Below, piece after piece: positions 52,279-59,358 of a DNA stretch of 64,000 bases. Position 1 is the first letter of the stretch. Each line of letters starts with the position of its first letter. The translations under genes and the position numbers were made by a program. Origin of the DNA: Bacillota bacterium. Its GTDB lineage: Bacteria; Bacillota; Clostridia; Peptostreptococcales; Anaerovoracaceae. A model generated the notes under the pieces. That model was not told the origin of the DNA and did not search any database. It saw nothing but the letters and a program-made list of their open reading frames with translations. The stretch covers positions 33,391 to 97,390 of the forward strand of contig JAUNDC010000010.1 of assembly GCA_030526355.1 (NCBI GenBank). The letters run 5' to 3'.

Positions 52279-53736
52279 TTATGGCAGGTATATAGTAACG
52301 TATCTGCAACCCCAATTGAGACATTCCGATCTGGAATTCATATAGATATCAATCGTTTTACCTTTGATATTACCTCCTGTATCTTCTGCACGTCTTACTC
52401 CTACCCCTTCAATATACACACTGGTTCCCAGCGGAATCACTCCCGGATCCACTGCGATTTCACCGACTCGTGCCTTTGTACCCATTGCAGTACGTCCTCC
52501 GCCTGTATATGAGTATGCTTTTACAGTCATCGTTCTGGTATATGCAAACCCGTCGATGGTAGCCCGCGTTCCTTCCTTTACGATTTCCTTCTCAGCGGAA
52601 ACAATGGTTTTACTCTTCAGCTTCTTTCTGGAGGCCTCCTTCCCGTCAATATATGTTATTCTGTACGTAACCTCCGCTTTACCGTCCTTACCCTTCTGCA
52701 CAACCTCTTTATCGCCTTTGTTCATTGAAGAATCCTTCCTGGTTTCAGTTTTAAAAGGAACTTTCTCTTCTATCGTCTTTTCTTCAATCTTTACACGTTT
52801 AACGACTATCGTGATGTCTTCCTCTATCAGTGCATCAAGTCCTGGTTCAACAATATCATTTTCTCCCAGTATGATACCTTCCTCCCGAAGGGCTTTGGCC
52901 GCGGTCTTCTCCAGAGTTTTGTATGCTTTTGTCTGCCCGTCTGCAGTTATCTTATAATTTGTTGCATGTTGTATTGTAATTTCAATACCGTCGTGTATAA
53001 ACCCTGTAACCGGCATGGATATATAATCCTCGCTGCAATACGCAATACCTTCCGTTTCGAGGAATTCTTCCACTGTCCATGCTTTGCTGGTTATTATCTC
53101 AGACTCGCCGTCAATAGAGGCATATACTTCCCTCGGGATCATATTGGTGTAATAAAACACTGTGCCTGCCAGTAGTATGAAAACTGCTGCGATTACAATG
53201 AGATCCATGTATTTCCTGATTTTAGCTGCCAGTTTAGCTGGTGCTTCCTCAGTTGGAGCTGTCTCTGGAGTTAGGTCTGAATTTGGCTCTGGAGTTAGGT
53301 CTGGAGCTGTCTCTGGGGTTGGGTCTAGGGTTGGTTCTGATGATGGGGCTTCGGTTGAGTTTAAAGCCGATTCTGTCTTTGGATTATCTTCAATCTCTGC
53401 ATCAATGTTTGATTCAGTGTTCAAGTTTGAAGCTGTATCCAGATTTGATTCTGTGTCTATATCTTGGTCTGAATCTGGGTTTGAATCTACATCCTGTTCA
53501 GATATCTGTTCTGTATTAGTCTCTGAATCTGGATTCGAGGTTTGTTCCGATACTAGTTGTGTGTCTGCAGCTGTCGCTGTATCCACATCAATACCAGAAG
53601 TCAAATCAGATTTGGCAACTGAGTCGGCTACATTATCTTCACTTGAATCAGATTGTATATTACCTTCACAAATTTCCTTTACTGACAGTTTTCTATCTTC
53701 ACTTTTTTCAAAAATACCTTTAATATCAATTCTCAT
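52279..53736 (-). CDS. YabE-like 3D-domain protein with DUF348/G5 and repetitive N-terminus
   Basis: This 485-residue membrane protein has residues 1-170 as an acidic, low-complexity region of Ser/Asp/Asn/Glu and Thr-Pro-Glu repeats. One membrane span lies at about 177-197. Two DUF348 ubiquitin-like domains follow (REVYASIDGESEIITSKAWT; ATNYKITADGQTKAYKT), then a G5 domain and a C-terminal 3D domain with catalytic aspartates (IDIYMNS; VDPGVIPLG). 3D domains are lytic transglycosylase-like. By topology the repeat region would be cytoplasmic, which is odd for the family. I chose the ATG at 53736 after GGAGAAG. Confidence 0.87.
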   Translation of the reverse strand: MRIDIKGIFEKSEDRKLSVKEICEGNIQSDSSEDNVADSVAKSDLTSGIDVDTATAADTQLVSEQTSNPDSETNTEQISEQDVDSNPDSDQDIDTESNLDTASNLNTESNIDAEIEDNPKTESALNSTEAPSSEPTLDPTPETAPDLTPEPNSDLTPETAPTEEAPAKLAAKIRKYMDLIVIAAVFILLAGTVFYYTNMIPREVYASIDGESEIITSKAWTVEEFLETEGIAYCSEDYISMPVTGFIHDGIEITIQHATNYKITADGQTKAYKTLEKTAAKALREEGIILGENDIVEPGLDALIEEDITIVVKRVKIEEKTIEEKVPFKTETRKDSSMNKGDKEVVQKGKDGKAEVTYRITYIDGKEASRKKLKSKTIVSAEKEIVKEGTRATIDGFAYTRTMTVKAYSYTGGGRTAMGTKARVGEIAVDPGVIPLGTSVYIEGVGVRRAEDTGGNIKGKTIDIYMNSRSECLNWGCRYVTIYLP

Positions 53737-53990
53737 AACTTCTCCAAACGTGTATTTTTCAATATACATGCGCATTTCAATGATAACAGATAGATTCAAT
53801 TTGTCAAGGTTTACCCATATTACAATGACTTGTAATAATCTGTTACTTTTTCCCCTGATGACACTGTTCTCCAATGAAACGGCTGGCACTGGGCTTCTGA
53901 ACTGCCGGGTTCATCGGCAACTGCTCTCCAAACACCAATCTGCCGATTCTATTCCTGCACGTCAAAAAACAATCGCTTCACTTCAGCGTA
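53737..53990 (-). other. Unassigned leader of the 3D-domain gene
   Basis: About 250 nt lie between the pepV terminator and the 3D-domain gene. On the - strand it contains paired elements such as TGCCG/CGGCA around 53907-53925, suggesting RNA structure. Cell-wall hydrolase genes of this type often have c-di-AMP (ydaO) riboswitches, but I do not find that motif's conserved segments. No gene is visible. Confidence 0.35.
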
Positions 53991-54034
53991 CAAAAAAATC
54001 ACCGCACCAGAATCCCGTTCTGACGCGATGAGTT
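53991..54034 (-). terminator. Strong terminator downstream of pepV
   Basis: On the - strand ACTCATCGCGTCAGAA pairs through 14 consecutive positions (some G-U) with TTCTGGTGCGGTGA around the loop CGGGA, followed by a run of seven T. It ends the livK-like/nifU-like/pepV block. Confidence 0.88.
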
Positions 54035-54050
54035 CATTTTACAAAATAAA

Positions 54051-55478
54051 TTATTCAAGCTCGGACAGCCTGTAAATCGTTTCCGCATAAATTTCTGTGA
54101 GCTTCATAAGATTGTCTATCGAAATACACTCATTTTTCTGATGACCAAGCTCCGGTTCATCCGGAAATCTCGCACCAAAAGCAACGGTGTTTTTTACAGC
54201 TCTCGCATACGTTCCTCCTCCAATTACAAGCGGACGGCTCTCTGTATCGCCAGTATGCTTGCGATATATTTCCATAAGAACACTAATCAGAGGATCATCC
54301 TCAGGCATGAATATCGGCTCTTGATGTTTTCCCTTCACTATACCCATATCATAACCTGAAAGTACAGACATGATACCCTCGTACACTTTTTCATCATCAT
54401 AAGTAACCGGGTATCTGATATTCACAGTTACCTTTGCTGCTCTGGTATCCATATCAATCATTCCGACATTGAACACCAGCCTGCCGGAAACTTCATCTGC
54501 AAAATCGCATCCAATATTTTCTCCATGGAGTTCATATCCTATGTGGTTATTGTAAAAGCTTATAAATTCGTTAGTTTCCTCAGCAGCAAAATTTATTCGC
54601 CCCAAAAAATCCATTATCATGGAAATTGCATTTTCGCCCTGTTCCGGCTTTGCACCATGGGCAGAAACACCCTGCACTGTAACCTCAAGGCTTTTGCCTA
54701 TTCCCTTGCAGTTTATTCTGCATCCGGTCTCTGCACGAAACTCTGCTGCTGCAGCTTTTATATTTTCATAGCCGCCGCCTTGGCTGTCGCTGATAACCGC
54801 TCTTGCCCGATCTGCTACGGAATTGGCAGCCGTTCCTCCTTTTACAGATTTCAACATAATGCCTTCTGCACCTGTACGCGGGAATTTCTTTGCAATATCA
54901 AAAACAATAATTCCTTTTTCGCCGTGAATAGCAGGAAAATCGCCATCGGGAGTGAAACCATAATCCGGAACATCCGGCACAGCGGATAAATAGTGCTCAA
55001 TCCCTTCCCAGTTGGTCTCTTCATCAAGGCCCAGAATAAGCCTTATCGTTTTTCGAGGCTCATAACCACATTCCTTCAAAGCTTTCATTGCATAATATGA
55101 AGCTATAACAGGACCTTTATCATCTACGGTACCTCTGCCGCACACATTGCCATCTATTATTTCACCGCCATATGGTTCAAAATCCCAGCCTTCGCCTTCC
55201 GGAACCACGTCAAGGTGTCCTACTATACCGACAATACCATTTTCCCTGCCGTCGAAATCAATATGTCCGCCGTAATTATCCGCATTGAATATGGCAAATC
55301 CGTCCTTCTCAGCCATGTCCAGCATGTACATATATGCCCTGTGTACGTTTTCTCCAAAAGGTTTATCTCCCACGGCTTCAACTGCAACACTAGGTATGGA
55401 AATAAGAGCAGACAGAGACTCAATCATCTCTGCCTTATTCTCTTCTATTTTTTTGTTTACTATTGTCAACAGATCCAT
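54051..55478 (-). CDS. pepV: PepV-like M20 dipeptidase
   Basis: This 475-residue zinc dipeptidase of the M20 family has metal ligands in GHLDVVPEGEGW (His, Asp), GRGTVDDKGP (Asp) and LDEETNWEG (catalytic Glu pair), plus a lid domain in the middle. It hydrolyses dipeptides, including Xaa-His, in the cytoplasm. It follows the NifU-like gene by 4 bp, so they are co-transcribed. Confidence 0.93.
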   Translation of the reverse strand: MDLLTIVNKKIEENKAEMIESLSALISIPSVAVEAVGDKPFGENVHRAYMYMLDMAEKDGFAIFNADNYGGHIDFDGRENGIVGIVGHLDVVPEGEGWDFEPYGGEIIDGNVCGRGTVDDKGPVIASYYAMKALKECGYEPRKTIRLILGLDEETNWEGIEHYLSAVPDVPDYGFTPDGDFPAIHGEKGIIVFDIAKKFPRTGAEGIMLKSVKGGTAANSVADRARAVISDSQGGGYENIKAAAAEFRAETGCRINCKGIGKSLEVTVQGVSAHGAKPEQGENAISMIMDFLGRINFAAEETNEFISFYNNHIGYELHGENIGCDFADEVSGRLVFNVGMIDMDTRAAKVTVNIRYPVTYDDEKVYEGIMSVLSGYDMGIVKGKHQEPIFMPEDDPLISVLMEIYRKHTGDTESRPLVIGGGTYARAVKNTVAFGARFPDEPELGHQKNECISIDNLMKLTEIYAETIYRLSELE

Positions 55479-55482
55479 GGTC

Positions 55483-55707
55483 TTACATTACAGATTCCAC
55501 GCCTGCAATTTCAGGGTAGCTTTCTTTTAAGATTTTTTCTACGACACCCTTGATTGTCATCTGTGCTCCCGGGCATCCGGCGCAATGACCCTGAAGTCTT
55601 ACCTTTACGATATTATCATCGGTATATTCAACAAACTCAATATCTCCTCCGTCTCTCTGAAGGAAAGGTCTTATCTGTTCCAATGCATCTTTGATTTTCT
55701 GTTCCAT
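55483..55707 (-). CDS. NifU-like Fe-S scaffold domain protein
   Basis: This 74-residue protein consists only of the NifU C-terminal (Nfu) domain, with CxxC in GHCAGCPGAQMTIKG. It carries or delivers an Fe-S cluster. I chose the ATG at 55707 after AAGGAG; the in-frame start at 55737 adds only a Lys/Glu stretch made from the leader. It lies just before pepV. Confidence 0.92.
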   Translation of the reverse strand: MEQKIKDALEQIRPFLQRDGGDIEFVEYTDDNIVKVRLQGHCAGCPGAQMTIKGVVEKILKESYPEIAGVESVM

Positions 55708-55755
55708 TTTTTTCTCCTTTTTCTCTATTATTTGCAAAAATATTTTTTTTAAATC

Positions 55756-56955
55756 CTATAATGTCGGATTTATTGTCGCTACTGTATTAATCTCACCATT
55801 TTCCCAGACACTGATATAAGCAGTCTTAATTGGATCGCCCATCCCATTGAAGGTTATCATTCCGGATGCACCCTGAAATTTAGCCTGTCCAGCCAGAACC
55901 TCTCTGACCTCTTCCGCTTCTGCATCGTCACTGGCCTTGTCAATAGCATTTATCGCTATTACATATGCGTCATAGCCCAGAGCAACAGCGTCCGATGGCT
56001 TGCTTTCTTTGCCATATTTCTGGGAATAAGCCTTCAGGAACTTTTCAGCTTCTTTGTTTTCGGATACTTCTTTTCCGAAAAAGCTTATGAATTCAGCGTT
56101 ATTTATCGTTGTTCCATTGCCGTAAAGGGACGTGAACTCATCTGTCGTCCAGTCGGAATCACCGAGAAAAACCGTATCAAGTCCCATTTCCTGTGCCTGT
56201 TTGATAATCTTGACAGAATCATTTATCTCTCCCGGGAGAAGTACATTCTTTACTCCCGATTCCTTAACTATATTCAGCTGTTCCGAAAAATCATCGCCGC
56301 CTGGTACATATTCTTCATACACAGTTACAGCATCCTCATTATTGGTTTCTGCCTTTATTCTGTCTGTAAAAGCCGTAGCCATAGCCATGGCAGCATCATC
56401 ATCCTTCGGCAGAAGAACGCCTGCTGTTTTTTCATTCTTCTCTTCAAGAACATATTTAGCAAGTATATCACCCTGATTTGAATCCACATAACATACTCTG
56501 AAATAATATGAATTGTTCTTTGTCACCAGTGGATTTGAATTGGTAATTGCTATTGTCGGAACCTTGGCATCTCTTATATAGTCCCCCGCCACCAGAGAGT
56601 ACACGCTCCCGTAGCTGCCCAGTATAACCGTCGGTTCCTTGAGGAGCAGCTCCTTTATTGCTGTTTCTGCAGCATAGATATCCGAAGCATTATCAGCATC
56701 CACAAGCTCCACCAGTTTACCGTTCACTGTCGGATACTGTTCATAGGCAAGCTTGATGCCTTTTATCTCATCTTCAGCATTTTTCTTATCCGCACCCGAC
56801 ATCGGTTCATATATGCCTATCTGAATAGTAGCTTTGGAATCCTGCGGCTTCTCAATAAAAGCCTCTTTAAAATTATCAAAAGTTGTACAGCCTGTTAAGG
56901 TTGCAGCAATAAAAATCAGTGTTATAATAAATGCAGTTAATCTATATATTTTCAC
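55756..56955 (-). CDS. LivK-type ABC substrate-binding lipoprotein
   Basis: This 399-residue binding protein has a lipoprotein signal (TLTGC lipobox near residue 23) and a periplasmic-binding fold of the branched-chain amino acid/amide type: IQIGIYEPMSGADKK, AVALGYDAYVIAI and FNGMGDPIKTAYI. No permease or ATPase genes are adjacent. The start is a GTG at 56955 after AAAGGTG. The ligand is unknown. Confidence 0.9.
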   Translation of the reverse strand: MKIYRLTAFIITLIFIAATLTGCTTFDNFKEAFIEKPQDSKATIQIGIYEPMSGADKKNAEDEIKGIKLAYEQYPTVNGKLVELVDADNASDIYAAETAIKELLLKEPTVILGSYGSVYSLVAGDYIRDAKVPTIAITNSNPLVTKNNSYYFRVCYVDSNQGDILAKYVLEEKNEKTAGVLLPKDDDAAMAMATAFTDRIKAETNNEDAVTVYEEYVPGGDDFSEQLNIVKESGVKNVLLPGEINDSVKIIKQAQEMGLDTVFLGDSDWTTDEFTSLYGNGTTINNAEFISFFGKEVSENKEAEKFLKAYSQKYGKESKPSDAVALGYDAYVIAINAIDKASDDAEAEEVREVLAGQAKFQGASGMITFNGMGDPIKTAYISVWENGEINTVATINPTL

Positions 56956-57115
56956 AGGGAATCACCTTTCTATCGTCTCTGTTACAAAACTCTTAAAACC
57001 TGAAGTCATATATTACGTTTTGTACTTGTTAACTTTTTTATTATACAATGTTTTAAGAGACAGGTAAAGTGAAAGGTATTTGTATTTTTTATCATATTAT
57101 TTTATAAAAAAGGTG

Positions 57116-57144
57116 TTGACTATTCTTTACTAAAATGGTACACT
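57116..57144 (+). promoter_or_regulatory. Rubrerythrin promoter
   Basis: TTGACT (57116-57121) and TACACT (57139-57144) are spaced by 17 bp and lie about 58 bp before the rubrerythrin start, with AAGGAGG at the gene. Confidence 0.75.
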
Positions 57145-57202
57145 AATTTCAACAAAAGGTAATCAATTAAAATGATATAAAATTTTAAGGAGGAATAGAA
57201 TT

Positions 57203-57745
57203 ATGAAATGGACTTGTTCAGTATGCGGATATACTCATGAGGGAGATACAGCTCCGGAAAAATGCCCACAGTGCGGAGTACCTGCAGAAAAATTCAATAA
57301 AGTTGAAGAAGGCGAAAGAGAATGGGCTGCAGAGCATGTATTAGGCGTAGCAAAGGATGTTGATCCTGAAATCATCCAGGGTCTGAGAGACAACTTCAAC
57401 GGCGAATGCACAGAAGTTGGTATGTATCTGGCTATGGCAAGAGTTGCTCACAGAGAAGGATATCCTGAAATCGGTCTGTACTGGGAAAAGGCTGCTTACG
57501 AAGAAGCTGAACACGCTGCTAAATTTGCAGAGCTTCTCGGAGAAGTAGTTACAGACTCAACTAAGAAGAACCTCGAAATGAGAGTTGATGCTGAAAACGG
57601 CGCAACTGCAGGAAAGTTCGAACTGGCTAAGATGGCTAAGGCTCAGAATCTGGACGCTATCCACGATACAGTTCACGAAATGGCTAGAGACGAAGCTAGA
57701 CACGGCAAGGCATTCGAAGGTCTGCTCAAGAGATACTTCGGCTAA
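57203..57745 (+). CDS. Reverse-type rubrerythrin
   Basis: This 180-residue peroxide-detoxifying protein has a rubredoxin domain at the N-terminus ([20 protein letters not shown]) and a ferritin-like di-iron domain behind it ([50 protein letters not shown]). Ordinary rubrerythrins have the rubredoxin part last, so this is the reversed arrangement found in clostridia, where it reduces H2O2 and O2. It stands alone with a strong promoter and terminator. Confidence 0.95.
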   Translation: MKWTCSVCGYTHEGDTAPEKCPQCGVPAEKFNKVEEGEREWAAEHVLGVAKDVDPEIIQGLRDNFNGECTEVGMYLAMARVAHREGYPEIGLYWEKAAYEEAEHAAKFAELLGEVVTDSTKKNLEMRVDAENGATAGKFELAKMAKAQNLDAIHDTVHEMARDEARHGKAFEGLLKRYFG

Positions 57746-57784
57746 TAGCTGCATAGCCTGAAATTTCAATAAGAAATGAGAACC

Positions 57785-57820
57785 AAGAGAGTGATTCTGA
57801 AAAGAGTTGCTCTCTTTTTT
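57785..57820 (+). terminator. Rubrerythrin terminator
   Basis: AAGAGAGTGATTCT pairs fully, with G-U pairs, to AGAGTTGCTCTCTT around a GAAA tetraloop, followed by a T-run. Confidence 0.88.
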
Positions 57821-57882
57821 ATAACAACATATAATAGATTGTGAGGGTCATACAAAAATACTACGCAAAGGAGAACACTATC

Positions 57883-58542
57883 ATGGAGATATCTGATATA
57901 TATCCTGTGTGGGATGAGCTTCCTGCCAGTCTGCGCAATAAAATAACAGAATCCGCGCTGGAATGGAATATCCCCGCGGGTACTGTTATTCATAACGGAA
58001 GCTCAGATTGCACCGGTCTTATTCTGGTACAGTCCGGCAGGCTCAGAGCGTTCATTTTATCTGAGGATGGTAAAGAAATAACGTTATACAGACTGATTGA
58101 TCGGGATATATGTCTTTTTACTGCATCCTGCGCTTTTCACAGCATGAATCTGAACATTGTTATTGAAGCTGAGAAAGATACACGGCTATGGGTAATCCCT
58201 ACAGATGTTTATAAAAACATAACAGATATGAATCTAGCCACCGCCAGCTTCACAAACGAATTAATGGCAGACAGGTTATCTCAGGTTATGTGGCTTGTCG
58301 AACAGATAATGTGGCAGAGCTTCGATAAACGATTAGCGTCATTTCTGCTCGAGGAGTCTGCTCTGGAAGGAACCACTCACTTAAGCATAACCCACGAAAC
58401 AATCGCAAACCACCTAGGTTCAGCCAGAGAAGTAGTCACGCGCATGCTTAAATATTTTCAGAACGAGGGGATTTTGATGCTGTCACGAAAATCAATTGAA
58501 ATAAAATCTCCTGACAAGCTAAAGGCACTCATCACTGCTTAG
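57883..58542 (+). CDS. Crp/Fnr-family transcription regulator
   Basis: This 219-residue regulator has an N-terminal cyclic-nucleotide-fold sensor (about 20-120; AGTVIHNGSSDCTGLILVQSGRLRAF), a long dimer helix, and a C-terminal Crp helix-turn-helix (SITHETIANHLGSAREVVTRMLKYF). It has cysteines but not the clustered N-terminal set of Fnr, so it is not clearly an O2 sensor. I chose the ATG at 57883 after AAAGGAG. It is convergent with, and overlaps by 11 bp, an Fe-S membrane gene whose promoter has a TGTGA-N5-TCACA site. Confidence 0.9.
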   Translation: MEISDIYPVWDELPASLRNKITESALEWNIPAGTVIHNGSSDCTGLILVQSGRLRAFILSEDGKEITLYRLIDRDICLFTASCAFHSMNLNIVIEAEKDTRLWVIPTDVYKNITDMNLATASFTNELMADRLSQVMWLVEQIMWQSFDKRLASFLLEESALEGTTHLSITHETIANHLGSAREVVTRMLKYFQNEGILMLSRKSIEIKSPDKLKALITA

Positions 58543-59098
58543 CCTTGCATATCAGTTGAGTCATCGTACCCATTGGACAATACACGCACCAGCTTCTTGG
58601 CTTAAATATTAACATAGTAACAAGTCCAAGGATGGTGGATGTCAGCATAACGCTGTAAAATCCAAAAGCAAACTGAGCAATACCCTGATAAAACAATGTG
58701 CCATGATATGCCCAATGCCAAGGCACCTTTACAGTCCACAGCAGAGTCACAACCTCCTTGAGATCCGTTGCGCCTGCAAAAACCAGATATGTATTCCAAA
58801 GCATTACGAAAAACATCGCAAAGAAAAAAACAAGAAATCCATACCCAAAACCCTTGTTCTTCATCCACTCAGGCATATTCCTTTTGGATGACAATCCGAA
58901 CCTGCCTCCGATAAGCGCAAACAGCTGGCCCCTTCCGCAATATCTGTTGCAGTACAGTTTGTTTCCTCCTACAATCGCGAAAATCAGCGGTGCAAAAAAA
59001 CATATAAGTCCAAGCCATGCGAATAAAATATTAAAAAAACCCAAGGTCAGATATGTCAATGTGAATATCCAGATATAATCATACCAGTGCTTTTTCAT
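58532..59098 (-). CDS. NapH/NosR-like membrane Fe-S protein
   Basis: This 188-residue protein has about four membrane spans and two cytoplasmic cysteine clusters, CNRYCGRGQLF (Cys50, Cys54) and WCVYCPMGTMTQ near the C-terminus. These match the 4Fe-4S-binding membrane domain of NapH, NosR and CcoG-type proteins, here in a short version lacking the ferredoxin tail. That ferredoxin is encoded as a separate 40-residue gene just upstream with an ATGA overlap. I infer electron transfer across or along the membrane; the acceptor is unknown. I chose the ATG at 59098 after GGGAGGTGG. Confidence 0.85.
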   Translation of the reverse strand: MKKHWYDYIWIFTLTYLTLGFFNILFAWLGLICFFAPLIFAIVGGNKLYCNRYCGRGQLFALIGGRFGLSSKRNMPEWMKNKGFGYGFLVFFFAMFFVMLWNTYLVFAGATDLKEVVTLLWTVKVPWHWAYHGTLFYQGIAQFAFGFYSVMLTSTILGLVTMLIFKPRSWCVYCPMGTMTQLICKAKQ

Positions 59099-59217
59099 CT
59101 TACCACCTCCCTGAGTGTAATTAGCGATGCAGGGCAAACCTTCCTGCAGCATCCGCACGCTACACACTTATCACTTTCTAGTACTGCTTTTCTGATACGT
59201 TTTCCTGATTCGTTCAT
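59095..59217 (-). CDS. Minimal 4Fe-4S ferredoxin (40 residues)
   Basis: A short frame encodes a 40-residue protein with the single cluster motif CVACGCCRKVCP: Cys18, Cys21, Cys24 and Cys28, plus an extra Cys23. GGAGG lies just before the ATG at 59217, and its TGA overlaps the ATG of the NapH-like gene. Despite its size the complete CxxCxxCxxxCP pattern, ribosome-binding site and coupling make it convincing. It probably passes electrons to the membrane protein. Confidence 0.82.
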   Translation of the reverse strand: MNESGKRIRKAVLESDKCVACGCCRKVCPASLITLREVVR

Positions 59218-59244
59218 TTTTACCTCCATAATTATGCTGGTTCT

Positions 59245-59286
59245 ATATTAGCTTCTTTGTTGAATTCTTTCTGTGATTTTGTCACA
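59245..59286 (-). promoter_or_regulatory. Crp/Fnr-site promoter of the ferredoxin-membrane operon
   Basis: TGTGATTTTGTCACA (59272-59286) is a perfect TGTGA-N5-TCACA palindrome, the Crp-family consensus. On the - strand TAATAT (59250-59245) is a likely -10, placing the palindrome centre about 41 bp before the start point, the class II activator position. The candidate regulator is the Crp/Fnr gene at the other end of the operon. Confidence 0.72.
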
Positions 59287-59325
59287 AAAAAACAACCGTC
59301 AGAAGGATTCAAATTCCAACGGCTG
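59287..59325 (-). terminator. Terminator of the hybrid histidine kinase gene
   Basis: On the - strand AGCCGT and ACGGTT pair across a 19-base loop, followed by seven T. It lies 35 bp past the kinase stop and immediately before the Crp/Fnr-type site. Confidence 0.7.
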
Positions 59326-59358
59326 CTTGTCTATGATGTACATTTTAAAATTGTCATA

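Noticed and set aside
53737..53990. c-di-AMP (ydaO) riboswitch before the 3D-domain gene
   Set aside because: The conserved GGGG-A-ACCC and CCGAATCCG-type segments of that aptamer are not found in order, so only an unassigned leader is listed.
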